A stretch of DNA of 64,000 nucleotides, from contig CAXAMN010018668.1 in NCBI GenBank assembly GCA_963970005.1, positions 162,774-226,773 on the forward strand. The letters run 5' to 3'. The notes beneath the pieces are model-generated. The model did no database searches. It was not told the DNA's origin and worked only from the letters and a program-made list of their open reading frames with translations. A program made the position numbers and the translations under genes. Of this stretch, positions 49,690 to 61,139 are shown piece after piece; the first letter of the stretch is position 1, and the number at the start of each line of letters is the position of its first letter. The DNA comes from Durusdinium trenchii (Eukaryota; Sar; Dinophyceae; Suessiales; Symbiodiniaceae).

Positions 49690-51355
49690 AAACGTCTATA
49701 TTGCGGAACATAATATCGCACAATTGCATGGATTGCTTTTTTGGTTGTGCTGGGCTCTTACATATTTGCAGTATCGAAAAGAAACAAAGCAATACTCATC
49801 ACAACTATTAACAGATTTCTTTCAACTACTCTCTTGGAGTGGTCGGCTCTGAAAAGGATCAACAAGCAGCGAAGAAACACATTTATGATACCAGCAATCT
49901 ACATAAATCTAAATTATACTATTCCTCATACACTGCTCGTGAATCACAAACAATTTGGCGAATGCGGAGCAGGTTGTATTCAATATCTGTCATCACAGTT
50001 GCCTTCCATGTGCCTTCTTGATGCAAGGCACCAAGGCCCCCAGGGCCCCGAGGATTGTGGAAAAGGTCTCGCCTCACATAGGACCATAGTGATCACTGAA
50101 CACTATGAGATACAATGAACACATAACCGCTTCAATACAAAGCATTGTTCTTGCTGCCTTGCCCTTCATCTCTCTTGTGAATGGCGGATGTTTATTGTGT
50201 TTCCTTGGGGTCCTTAGTCCTTAGTGTTTCGAGGGGGACTTACGAATTATTGTCACCCTTAGCCACCCCAAACATGCAAATCGCCAAGACCAAGTTCGTT
50301 GTCTGGACCTCTTCGAGGGGATCCAAACCTACGCAGAAACAAGGTTTGGCATTGGCCTTGGATATGCACAGGAACACTACATTGCAAAAGTACATGCACA
50401 CGCGACAATTATCTTTTGCCAACCATTCGGGTGCTTTCACAATTCTTTTCATCCCACATCCGAACCTTGGAAAAAACAGACCCATCAGCTTCATCCTCGT
50501 TTGCGGGAGCAGATAACCCTCACTAAGGTCCGCATGGGCGGATGCCAAGTGTGATCATGTCACATCAAATTAATGTGAACAAAATGCCCTTCACAAACCA
50601 TGCCTCGGAAAGATGTAGTTGCCTTGCAAAGCGACTGAAACTCAAAATTGGCCCGTGTGTGCTGGTGATATCAATTTTTTCTGTTGGATGTTGTTTGCAT
50701 TTTTTGCAAACTGAATGTGACAACAGGCTGCATGCAAAAACATAGTGATATGAGTCATACAACAATGAAACTCTACCTGAACCGAACCTTGGAAAAAATA
50801 ACAATTTTTACAGGAAATTCATGAACGTCAAATGACTCAATTTTCCAAGCAAACAAGGGATTGTTACTTGCAGGTTTTGAACACTTGACACTTGACAGTT
50901 CGTTTTCCCAGAAATGACAAATGGCCTTAAAAACCTTACGCTCTGCGCTGCAGGCTGCATGTTCCATCACAACACGTGTCCCAACCCTGCCTCGCATGTC
51001 TTAGGCCGAGCTTGCGAGTGGCACCTGCACATGATCTCAACCGCAATGCGGGTTTGATGGAAAGGTGTCCTGGGTCCTGCGTTCAATGTTTGCTGAACAA
51101 AACCACCAAACTGGCCTTGGAATCTTTGTTGTTACTGCGGTTCACTTCATTCACAACGCCGGGGCATTGTATTGAACGACGGTGATATGCCTAAATTACT
51201 TCCAGAATCCTGCAAGGCACAGGCTTGGGGCCATAGCAAAATGTAACCCAAACACACAAGTCCTTAAACAACTATATAGCTCAACATCAATATATATATA
51301 TATATGACACTAGATCATGTGACTGGATATGTACAAAGACTCTCAACATCCGCTG
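49690..51355. other. Possible exon at 50,548-50,240; otherwise nothing
   Basis: A minus frame of 102 codons (GYLLPQTRMKLMGLFF, CISKANAKPCFCVGLDPLEE, then a possible donor GAAGAG|GTCCAG) may be an exon. A second copy of CCGAACCTTGGAAAAA at 50,461 and 50,779 is a short direct repeat. Confidence 0.3.
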
Positions 51356-51364
51356 TACTTCCAT

Positions 51365-51703
51365 CTACAGTACGCTGATTTCTCTCTTGTCCCCCCAATG
51401 GTCCGTCGCCAACCTTTGAGTCTTTGAGGATTTGGATCCACCTCTGGTAATCTCATCAGTTCCCTTTGAAGGTTTCTGAGCCTGCGCTTGCTGGATGATC
51501 GCCTCTGTGATGTTGTGGAGTTCAGTCAGTCTCCACTGCCTGTTCTTTTGCGCGATGGACTCAATGCCATTTCCTCGTCAGTGAAACTTTGTCTCCTCTT
51601 TCTCCTCAGTCCGCCCCTCCCGCGCCCAGTTCTGTGACCCCAGCTTTGTTCTCTCAGCGATAAGCCGATGGAACCTCTGCGCCGCCGGACAAAGGCTGCA
51701 GAG
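51365..51703 (-). CDS. Coding exon with one in-frame TGA
   Basis: A single minus frame from an acceptor AATTCTCAG reads LCSLCPAAQRFHRLIAERTK and REGRTEEKEETKFH, then TGA (51578-51580), then RGNGIESIAQKNRQWRLTEL, AIIQQAQAQKPSKGTDEIT and HWGDKREIS to a TAG at 51365. Both sides of the TGA are charged, helical and plainly protein-like in the same frame. Either a nonsense mutation, a short intron that I could not place in phase, or a sequencing error. Not recognised. Confidence 0.45.
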
Positions 51704-51709
51704 CTGAGA

Positions 51710-54700
51710 ATTATATATTTAGGGTGACAGCGATCAGCAAGGTGCCGAATACTAAGTTTCGGGGCGATGAAGAGAAGATGGACAACAAGGTTATCGTCTT
51801 GGATGTGGCTCTTTCAATTTGACATGGACATCGCTTTGGAGGTCCCTCGCCTTTCCAGGCTTCAGCTGGATCATAGACAGATCATAGGTCGATATGGTCC
51901 CACAACTACTCTTTATCCATTTTTAAGCGCTGGTTTCGGTCGTTGCTCGTTTTTGTGTTTGACATCCGGCCTTCCAATCCATTCCCGCTGTCACAAATTG
52001 TCACTTTTGTCAGAGGGTCACTTTTGTCACAGATTCCCAATTCGTATGAAATTAAGCCGATCAGATTATGAACGGAACAGTTCATTGCGACGCCCCATAT
52101 ATAAGAAGGCACATTGGGGCCCAATACAGCGATTGGTGTGTTTATGGAACCCTGACCTCGCCTGGGCATACACACCGCTGGAAGCCACTTGGAAGAGTGG
52201 CGCGCAACAGGAATAACTATATAAGCAGATAAAGCCGCAGGCTCCGCCAGAAACACATGGTTCTAAATGTTCTGCATTACGCCTGCGAGTTCGGGAGCAT
52301 TGCAAACGAGAGAACGATACTTTCCTGAAATTTTACCAATATTGCGCACACACGTATGGCAAAGGCAGACGGCTCACATACTTATACCGCAACGTCCACT
52401 TGCCAGCACAATGCTCTTGCTCGTCATGCACCAGACGCCTTCCAGAAGCAGATTCACAAGTTGACCACATGGCAAGTATATACAGGGTAACAGATTCGAG
52501 CTTCCAGATGAACCTCACCGGACTGTCTTTTGGTGTAGTTCTTGGGGTGTCAATCTGACCTGGATGGTGTTGATTTTCTGCAAACCATTCTCGTGGCCAC
52601 ACCCAGACCGCAAGCTGCAGTTGTTGCCAGCTAAAGCCCGATGCCTATGCGTTTTTGCAGAAAATTTCCGTTGGATCGTCAAGCACATTCAGACTTCCTG
52701 GCGGTCCAACATTTCACCTCTGTACAAAGAACAAGGTACAGGTACATCAAGCCTGACTCGTTTGGGTTTCACGGCAGCGCATGAAAGGGGATTTCACGAC
52801 GTCCGGACTGACTTGCCAAATCGGCAGCGGACATATTCGCATTTAAGAAATATGCTCACCTTCCATGCCGCATGACCCCCGATTCCATACTGAAATTGCT
52901 AATCCCGAGTACCTATTTAAAAAACGGACCCCTAATTAAAAATAAAGTCATGTCGGAAACCCCTAAATACGGTTTACATGTGTGTTTAAATTTCCGCCCT
53001 TTCAAGCCGCTACTGAACTACCAACATTGCCAATTTTGAAGGATTATTTTTATTAGGTTCCAAAAACAACCGTAACTACCCACCTCTGTCCACCCTGTCT
53101 ATCCACCATGACACGCCGCGCTTACACCAGCAGGCTTTCCTTCCCCAATGGCACGGACTCACGCAAACGCACTTGCCACCGAGGTCACGCAACACCGCAT
53201 GGCACAGCGACATCACCTTTCGAAAGCTTTGCTGAAGCATCACTATTCTAATGAAGATTTTGAAGCTCTTCCCAGGTGACCCTACTTTGGACCCCCCGAT
53301 TTCAGGGACCCCCAATTTAAAAAATTGCGATCGAGGTTTCCTTATTAGGGGGGGTGAGGCCACGTGTTTTTTTAAATAGGTGGACCGGATTACACTGCAG
53401 CTTTCCGACTTGCCAGAATCCAACTAGGCGAGAAAAGCAGGACGCACTCTTGCGCCACGTTCCATACGCACTGCTTCGCAAGAAAAAATTTGATACCATC
53501 CCACATCCGAACACCTCGTAAGTGAGTTAGCTGACAAATCGTAACTCAGAAAATGAGTTCTTGATGGCGTGAAAGTTGAGTCTTGATGCCCCTTGCTTGC
53601 CTTGATTCTTTTGTGGAGGTGCGCCCGCACGTCGCTTTCGGTCTCACGGGTCAAGTGTACGTATTTGCTTCAACTATTTTTCCCCACACCGTCATTCTCA
53701 CCTTTTACATCCACCAACACCCGTCAGTCATAACACATGAAGAGGGGTTGTGTGGACGCGATGAGTCCGCACGTGCGTGCATCCATGTCCGCTGCTTTTT
53801 TTGCAGTTCTGACACCGAATGAAGAGCATCCCGGCTGTGCCAATGCACAAGCCGAAAACCACCAAGACACCACCTGTCCCCACATCAGCTGAGCCGAAGC
53901 TGCGGGGAAAACAGTGCTCAACATGTCTAAACAGTCTGTCATCTGTAAGGACGGGGGTACATTTACATGTTAGATCATGATAAGTTATGCATCTGTATAA
54001 GTAATAAGTATGTAACATATACATATATATATAGATACAATATAGTACAATATATATATACACACTGTATATATGAGTTGTATTGGATTCATTTGGATTT
54101 CATTATGTAGTCAAATGGTACCGAGATTATTCACTTTTGTGAGAGTCTCATGAATATCTGCTTCGGCCGTAGGTCGCCTCGAGCAACAACAGTCGTGCCC
54201 GAAGCTCGTGCTCTCCGCAAACTTGAGGACGCTACGTCCTGTTGCTAGAATGAAATTCCTGCACTGTCGTGACGTTTGGCACCATTTTGTTGGTTTCGTG
54301 TAAAAAAAGCAACTACTTATTCCAGCACACCAAGGACACTCAGCAAACTCACCTGCACCCTTCGCGAGGATAAGGCCATCAGTGAACTTCCACCTGCAGC
54401 ATCAGGTCTGTTTCGGTGTATGTATATACACGGCCCAAAAATAACTCCGTGCAATCCCGTGGCAAAAGCGTCGAAAGAGAAGGATTCTGGCTAGGCTGTA
54501 CTCAGTGACCGGAACTTCTGAAGGGCATCTTGAACTAACGATCAAACTTCCCATTGGCTCATTGAGGGTAGGCCAAGTATTCCATTGCCAATACACATCT
54601 GATTCACATGACTATTCTTCTCAGCATGTGCGGTTTTGGGGTTAGATTGGTACACATACATGCACATAGTGGCATCGTTTTCCCAGATTTGAGCAACGCG

Positions 54701-54905
54701 AGCAGTAATTGGTCAAGTAAAGGTTCTTTGTTGGTGTCGAGAATGACTGTGCCCGTTTGGGTGCACAACTGAAGCTGAGCAAAAAGGTGCTGTGGACACT
54801 CAACAATTTGTGCCTCGCGTGTGGTTGGGTTGCTTCTTGTTCGGGATTGCATGAGAGATCATGAGAGCAACAAGCAAGCATAGGATAGTAGGACTGCAAC
54901 AACTG
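51710..54905. other. No confident gene
   Basis: Both strands of 51,770-52,250 have long open frames (plus: 149 codons; minus 52256-51906: CSVHNLIGLISYELGICDK). I cannot choose. Around 52,915-52,960 and 53,280-53,390 are short C-rich/AAAA blocks (GGACCCCTAATTAAAAA, GGACCCCCAATTTAAAAAA) that may be a small dispersed repeat. TA microsatellite at 54,015-54,075. Confidence 0.3.
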
Positions 54906-54908
54906 GGG

Positions 54909-55616
54909 TCAACCAGGGAAGCATCCTAAAAGGGTCCAGTTCGGGGTCACCAGGCAGTTGGTGGCCAGGCTCTTGCGGCCATCTTGAAAGATTGCTTTGT
55001 CACGTTCACAATCGTTCTGATGCATCAAAATTTGATTGCACGCCCAGCCTCTGTGCCGCCCCACACATACAGCAGTCTTGGAGGTAGCATGAACAAACCG
55101 CTCTGTGGCGAGCACATGATTGTTTTGAAGATGGGTTTGGGGGGAGGTGGCCAAAGTGAAAGTATGTGAATTCGCTTTGTTTGTTTCTGCTAACTTTGCA
55201 CAACCTCCTGGTACAACATCCTCGGTGGCTATTTTTTCACACCCAGAGTCAATACCGTCTATATGGGAGATACCTCTGTATAATCCTGCCTGTTGTAAAT
55301 CTTTAGAGGAATGATATTGGGGAATCGAATCTGGAACAAAAAGCTCTTGGCATACTCTCCTGCCTCTCACACTGCCATGGACTAGTCCTGGTCTTCCTTT
55401 AGACACCACTGTCACAGCCCGTCGCTGAAGTTGCCTCAACAGGGCAGGGCTGCAAGCGCCCTGGTCCACCACCTGGAAACTTGCAGCCCACCACGCCGGT
55501 GCAGTTGCAAGCCTTGCTGTGGGCAAGGATTGGGTCATCGCAATTAGGTCAAAACATGTTGTTGACCAAAGGTCACGGGAATTTCCGCGGTTTTCTAAAC
55601 ACGTGTTCTTTTTCAT
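54909..55616 (-). CDS. 235-aa ORF, unknown protein
   Basis: The longest ordinary open frame outside the mobile elements. It reads ALLRQLQRRAVTVVSKGRP, GSVRGRRVCQELFVPDS, QAGLYRGISHIDGIDSGCE and NNHVLATERFVHATSKTA. At this base composition an open frame this long is unlikely but not impossible by chance. No domain, signal peptide or membrane segment seen. It may be a single exon of a larger minus-strand gene. Confidence 0.35.
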   Translation of the reverse strand: MKKNTCLENRGNSRDLWSTTCFDLIAMTQSLPTARLATAPAWWAASFQVVDQGACSPALLRQLQRRAVTVVSKGRPGLVHGSVRGRRVCQELFVPDSIPQYHSSKDLQQAGLYRGISHIDGIDSGCEKIATEDVVPGGCAKLAETNKANSHTFTLATSPQTHLQNNHVLATERFVHATSKTAVCVGRHRGWACNQILMHQNDCERDKAIFQDGRKSLATNCLVTPNWTLLGCFPG

Positions 55617-55619
55617 GGT

Positions 55620-57245
55620 TTCTGACCGTTGATATGAGAGCTCCCCGTGTCAAGGGAATGTGGTTCACGAGAAGGTTCCAAATAACTTTTTTACATTGGT
55701 GCACGCACGCTACGTATACACACATCACATGTGCTCTAGAACGCAAGAACCCTCAAACCTCCGTAAGCAAGGGGTTGGAAGAGCAATGTGATGTGGGCGA
55801 GCCCTCCCTGCGGAAATTGATGCAAACAAGCAGCCTTTGGAAGGAACCGCTCAGCTGATTGGAAAGGGGTTGGCAAACGAGAAGGGCGAAAAAGATAAGT
55901 ACCTTGGCGATAGCAACCACACCGTGTGTCACCTTTGAAGTCACCAAGCAGCGCGAAACAAACAAATGCAGTTTATTCCCAATCCCCCTTCATTCTGCAA
56001 ACTTTTCTGCACAAAGAACCCTAAACATTTTGCCAAAAGCACGTCGTCGAAGCATGACAAACTCATTATGAATTGGATGCTCACAGCCCCGGACACTAAT
56101 CGCATTCCTGTCACAACGAAAGCAGGACAAACACATTGGATATTGTCTGGTCTGCTGCATGTCCAGTAAAGGCAGGCTTGGCCTGCACCAACTTCAAGTC
56201 TTGCTTACGAGCTTTGGATCAACTTGGTTGTCGGGCTAGCTGCGCTGATCTCAAAGCGTCTTGGACTGATACTGTATCCAATAATTAGTCAAGATACACG
56301 CGTGGCAAGTGAAGGGCAGGCTTGTGTCACCTTGTGCCACGCGCAGCACCCTTGATGCAAAGACGTTGGCGGACCAGCGGCAAATGGCAAAGAACCTCAG
56401 AAGGATAGGTGCAAGGTCCGGTTGGAGACCCAGTGGTGGAGCCACCGCATGACATCTGTCATCATCTGTCTAGATGTTCGCGCGAGGGGAAAAACTGTTC
56501 CAAGTCATCTTGAGGTCATCACGGAACCGCTGCGCGCTAAGATCCTAACTCTGTCCCAGACGTCATGCCCTGGCTGGATTCACATTTCTGAGAGCTACCA
56601 GCTACAAGCCAAATGATATATTTGAGTCATAGCCCCGGGGTGGTACTAGAAGTCTACATACTTGCGTACAAAGTCATGTAATTATATATTTGTATGCAAG
56701 CTGTTTCGCATGAATATAACATAAACACATTGAGGACGCAAGTGTGCCTTGCTTGCTCGGATGAGGTGAGCTTGGCTGAACATTGAGCACAATATATGCC
56801 ATATGTATATATGACATATGACCAAAATTCCGCAGCCAAACAGGCATACAGTATTGCAAGACTCAGAGTGAACCAATAGAAGGAGAAAACAAACACCGAA
56901 CCCTTGCCTGCCCGCGACTCCTCACGTGGAGTCTAGTTGCTCCGCTGGAAGCCAATGGTTGCGGTTTGCCAGCAAAATCACTACAAAAACGCAAATGATT
57001 TTGCCACCGGAGCATCATGACTGATCGCGGTGACATTTATGGGTAGAATGGGAATCAATGATAATCTCATGTCATAGGGTTGAGAGAAACTTACTATAGT
57101 TCTTTGTCAACCCGGCAATGCCTTGCAATGGCCTTGACAAACAGAATGACTCGGTGACGTGCGCCCATCTAGTATATATGAATTTCTGGAATCACAGGTA
57201 TATTCCATCGCCGTGAGTCATCTTTGGAGACATCTTCTATCTTAT
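55620..57245. other. No confident gene
   Basis: Scattered short frames on both strands, and CATATATGACATATG near 56,805-56,820. Confidence 0.3.
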
Positions 57246-57251
57246 GCCCAC

Positions 57252-57776
57252 CTTGTCTTGACGACCGTTTCTCAAGTCTGACTCTTTTCGGAGAAGGAAT
57301 CGACACACCAATTAGAACGAACGGCCAAACCACTATACATACTGTCACTGTAGTCCTGCTGATCCTCCTTTTCAGATTGCCGGCACAAGATGAGCCAACG
57401 TTGGCGGGAGATCACCTGTGCTGGCTGAAGTTCTGTTCCCCTGCACAGCCCACCTCAAGGAGTTCCCTGGAGAGCAGTCCACCAGCCGCAAGCGCCCCAT
57501 GCCAAGCTGGCGCAAAAAACAAATTGGAGTGTTAAAAGAGACGAAGCATGTCCTGCCACTAATTGAAAGCGGATTGACCAAAAGACCTTGGGAAAGACCA
57601 ACACACTGGTAGTACACCTTTTGCACTAACAACAGAAGTGCTGCAAAAGGCACGAAGACCGGTTCTGATCCCATGCAACTCTTGGCAAAAGGACAGCGAC
57701 TGCCGCCTTTGCCAAGTAGCAGTTCCATGAAGCTCGGTACAAGTTCCAGGGTGAGAAGAGTATTCAGCTTTCTCAT
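57252..57776 (-). CDS. Gene K, three exons, unknown protein
   Basis: Exons 57776-57618, 57506-57416 and 57341-57252 join at phases 0 and 1 and leave in phase 1 at GACAAG|GTGGGC. Introns are 111 nt (CAAAAG|GTGTAC to TTGTTTTTTGCGCCAG) and 74 nt (CACAG|GTGATC to CAGTGACAG). They read ELVPSFMELLLGKGGSRCPF and PVFVPFAALLLLVQK, then RLRLVDCSPGNSLRWAV, then VVWPFVLIGVSIPSPKRVRL. Hydrophobic stretches might be membrane segments. Not recognised. The same frame extends upstream through a TGA into the next entry. Confidence 0.5.
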
Positions 57777-57968
57777 GCTTTCTCATGCTTTCTCATCATC
57801 TAATGCCAATCTGCATTCAACAAATCGTGTTTCGATGTTTTCTCCCCAGGCCTTCACCGGGCTGGAGAAGGTCAAGGCCAGTGTGGCACCCTTCGCCGCG
57901 TACCTCGCACCATGTTGGATGGCCAGTCCGTCACATGCAAAAGGACTAGTCAAGTCATTCTGCAATAC
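57777..57968 (-). CDS. Exon upstream of gene K, ends in a 10-bp triplication
   Basis: After the acceptor GGGTATTGCAG the frame reads TSPFACDGLAIQHGARYAAK and SSPVKAWGENIETRFVE, ending ALDDEKA at a TGA. The stop lies in three tandem copies of ATGAGAAAGC (57,763-57,795). Beyond it the same frame runs into the first exon of gene K. The two are probably one gene, either with a missed splice or broken by the repeat. Confidence 0.45.
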
Positions 57969-57969
57969 C

Positions 57970-58075
57970 CAGCAATGGCCTCCAACCTAGTAGCGGTGGC
58001 CACCACCCTAGTAGTGATGGCCCCCAACCTAATAGCGATGGCCTCCAACCTACTAGCGATGGCCTCCTATAGGGT
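57970..58075 (+). repeat. R2 21-bp repeat, about five units
   Basis: TAGCGATGGCCTCCAACCTA-type units, some with TAGTAGTGATGGCCC. Directly abuts the acceptor of the 57,968 exon. Confidence 0.85.
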
Positions 58076-58443
58076 GTCCCCTTTTCTAAAGTACTCTTGT
58101 GAAGAAAAGTGTGTCCAGTCCAAAGTTGAGCCTAAAGTAGTAGCGAGGGCTAGTTGTATGGCCGTTGATGGATATTGGCTACAGCACATTGTTTGATACG
58201 AAATTGTAGTCTCTCACACATTCTCACACAACGTTGTGCTTTGTCGACAGCTCAGTCTCCACAATGTAGGAGGACTGAACACTAAGCAAAGCAGTCCCCT
58301 GGAGGTTTGACACGTCAAGACTAGCTTCAACTTGCCAAAGGCATGGCGCACCAGGGAGGTTTGGGCTCCATCGCGAAATCGTCCAAACGTCGGCCACCAG
58401 ACCTCGGCGCGAACGGGTCAGCGTGACGAGTCGTCGAGGATGG

Positions 58444-58685
58444 TCATACGACTGCTGTTATCCTGTGCTGTTCCAGATGAGGCGCAACAAGGAGACCCAA
58501 AGTCAAAACACGCAGCCAATCCTGATTCTTGAGCCTGCGGTATAGAGCGGTTGGTCGATCTGGCCACATGATATATCGGCTGCACATGGCTGCACCTTTA
58601 ACATCCTTGCACTGTAGCACAACAACTGCAGAAGCCTTCAACCTCCGTGGCACAAGGAGCATGTCATGATCGCTACTCAAAATCC
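58444..58685 (-). CDS. Terminal exon of gene L, unknown protein
   Basis: Eighty codons including TGA, entered with two bases of a codon after a good acceptor (GTTTTGTCACGTCAG). It reads LSSDHDMLLVPRRLKASAV, CKDVKGAAMCSRYIMWPD and ALYRRLKNQDWLRVLTLGLL. Balanced composition and no stops make it a convincing exon. Family not recognised. The next gene on the same strand begins about 480 bp further down. Confidence 0.5.
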
Positions 58686-58954
58686 CTGACGTGACAAAAC
58701 AATCCCAACATATCCCAACCTTTCTAGATGTGGCTGCATATGGCTGCGTCAAAACGAGCAACAGGTATGCCACCGGCATCAAATCGCTTGGTACCCGGCT
58801 GCAATTTTGAGGAAGGCAAGAGTGACAAAATAGTGGGAAATGTTGATGGTCTGTCCTTAGTCAGGTATCTCCCAGCCCGCAAGCAGACCGAACCTGTAGG
58901 CTCAAATGATTAACTACTCATGCGAAGCTGCCTGATGAGAATCAAGTTGAGTTA

Positions 58955-59065
58955 AGTTTCCCTCAAAATCTAGGAACCGAATCATGAGTGCGAGCGCGTC
59001 TTCAAGGAAGCTCCCCCCGCCCTCAGGTGGGGGAGCTTCCTTGAAGAAGCGTGAGCTATGCAGCT
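58955..59065 (-). repeat. R3 stem-loop element, copy 3
   Basis: Arms CTTCAAGGAAGCTCCCCC (59000-59017) and GGGGGAGCTTCCTTGAAG (59029-59046) are a perfect 18-bp inverted repeat. Flanks TTCCCTCAAAATCTAGGAAC and AAGCGTGAGCTATGC match the other copies. Confidence 0.85.
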
Positions 59066-59244
59066 GGGAGCTTGCTCTCTTACTTAATCAAGTATATAGG
59101 CGCCTACTTAATTAAGTAAGGAGACAGGGCCACAGGCTTTAAAAGACATTGCACTTCTCTTGGCACACGTGTTGCTCGCACTTCTTCTCAGCCAGGCTTC
59201 AATCACCCGAAAGCCTGGCGCAACCCCAGAGGGGCCTGCTCGGA

Positions 59245-59652
59245 TCAAGCCTTCCTCATCCTGCACAATTGCCACACATCCAGTGAAACGAGGTTAGTAA
59301 ATGAATCACAAAACGCCCAAGGATGTCTGCCAATCATTGCACATTTGCGTGTCTTGCAGTAAGCTGTGCTCCTTCTATCTCCTTCTTGTTCCAATTCTCT
59401 TGATTCATACGCTTTATAACAACTGACAATCACAGAATACTGCAGTGCCAACTGGCCACCGGGGCACTCGCAACACTTCCCAAAGCTTGAGCTGCCTACT
59501 CGTTGAATTGCCCCGGGTGTGCCAGCCAAATAGGCAAGAACCTTTAGGAACCATATAAGTACATTAATATTATATATGTCTTCGCCTGCAAAGCACCATG
59601 TGTCCAATAGATCTTGTATTCCATCCCTTGTGCGAGCGAGGGCAAGGTACAT
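59245..59652 (-). CDS. 135-aa ORF, unknown protein
   Basis: Open from ATG 59652, reading LARTRDGIQDLLDTWCFAG, SSSFGKCCECPGGQLALQ, AYESRELEQEGDRRSTAY and NLVSLDVWQLCRMRKA to a TGA. The middle IYNINVLIWFLKVLAYLAG could be removed as a GC-AG intron (TTTGCAG|GCGAAG to CGAGTAG) without changing frame, or could be a membrane helix. CCEC suggests metal binding at most. Unrecognised. Confidence 0.45.
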   Translation of the reverse strand: MYLALARTRDGIQDLLDTWCFAGEDIYNINVLIWFLKVLAYLAGTPGAIQRVGSSSFGKCCECPGGQLALQYSVIVSCYKAYESRELEQEGDRRSTAYCKTRKCAMIGRHPWAFCDSFTNLVSLDVWQLCRMRKA

Positions 59653-59659
59653 GTCACCT

Positions 59660-60860
59660 CAGCATGATCGCACCAATGGTCAGGTCACCAGAAACTTGAG
59701 ATCAGTCTACAAAGCAATTTGATCTCCTCAAGCCATAAAGAAAGGAACATTGAAGAGATGTCAAAGGCTCATTCTGACTGGCAAAGAACGGGCATTCCCA
59801 CTGTAGTGTGCTGCACATGGCACCCTTGGGCAGGAACATGGATGGCCTTGGTGCTATGTCGCATACAAAAGGATATTTAAGTATACATCACGTCCACGAT
59901 CAAAAACATTTGTAAATATATATATATACGTATTACAAGTCAATTTCCATGGTTAAATGACCAGAGATTGCATGCAATGAGAATGCCCAAACGGCTCTCC
60001 GATGGCCAATCATTTCGGACCGTTCTATCCAATGCTTAGGTCAGTATTTTTGCTTAGTTATTTTTTTGCATGTCATCACTACTGGTGGAACCTGTCTTAA
60101 TCTTCCACAGGGCTTGCAACGCAAAGCCAGAAGCCGCCCCGCAAGCTCAGTCAGCATCTCAGATCCGAACGCCCACAACATTGGGGTCAAATGCTGCTGG
60201 CCTCAGCTCAAAATGCAACTGACAGAGGGCAATCTTGGCGATGTCCAACTGTTTGCAGAAGTTCAAAGGCTCAAAGACCGGACACGTTGGCCTCGCTATT
60301 TCCAGTCTTCATGGAACTCGTTTTTGTTTCCTGGGTTCAAAATGACCGGTCAATAAGGTAACTATACAGTTATTCTTGAGGTTCGAGTTTACCCCTGGCA
60401 CACAGATTGTAAACAAATGCCCCACAAGTGACTATAGCATATCGTGATTGAATTTGTGTTTTGCCCGACTGCCCAGATTGAATCCAAGGAACATCTCAGT
60501 CTCGTTAGTAACATTTCCGTCCACAAGGTCGCTGTCGTTGACACCTGAGCGACGGCCCCATGTCATGTACCGCATGTCATGCCTTCACGATGCCATGTGA
60601 GACTCCGAGAGGAACATGTCATGTGGATCAGCAAACACATATCACAATATAATGTGCTCCTCCGCTGAGCTCACAGCTCAGGTCGAGCTCCTCAGCAAAC
60701 TGGTCATGAGGCTCAAATGCGACCACTTGAACTGCGGAACATCGAATCCGTGAAATAAGCTATATAGATTTGGTGGGATGAGGATGGAATCCACATTTCG
60801 GCGTTGGGTGGTGTCAAACTACTTTTCTTCAACATCATATGCACACTATATAAGCACTTT
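59660..60860. other. No supported gene
   Basis: A plus frame at 60,180-60,330 (MQLTEGNLGDVQLFAEVQR) is the only protein-like stretch. No splice sites assigned. TA microsatellite at 59,918-59,930. Confidence 0.3.
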
Positions 60861-60861
60861 T

Positions 60862-61137
60862 TCAGACACCAAGAATGATCTGAGTTGCTACACACTTAAA
60901 GCTAAAACATCGGTCGAAAACACTCAAAAACAGCTTCTCTCTATCTCTCAACCTGAGTTCAAGGTTGGCCAAGTTTTGGCCAACTCGCAGGACCCCTGCC
61001 TTTGACTCGCTGTGGTTTGTGTCATTCATGTGGATCGCACTCTCATTGCCTGATCTGTTCTGCAAGGGATTAGTCAAATACTTCCACACAACTACGCGTG
61101 CTTTCAGGTTTCCAATGGCCACAAGGTCATGTGCCTG
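60862..61137 (-). CDS. Candidate exon, faintly WD-like
   Basis: After the acceptor GAGAGCACAG the frame reads AHDLVAIGNLKARVVVWKYL, followed by NRSGNESAIHMNDTNHSES. The first stretch recalls the strand pair before a WD (here WK) in beta-propeller repeats, but one blade is not enough to assign. The 3' limit is unclear. Confidence 0.3.
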   Translation of the reverse strand, partial: QAHDLVAIGNLKARVVVWKYLTNPLQNRSGNESAIHMNDTNHSESKAGVLRVGQNLANLELRLRDREKLFLSVFDRCFSFKCVATQIILGV

Positions 61138-61139
61138 TG

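Noticed and set aside
57850-57990. Plus-strand exon after TTCTCCCCAG (FTGLEKVKASVAPF)
   Set aside because: The minus frame over the same bases is longer and joins gene K in phase.
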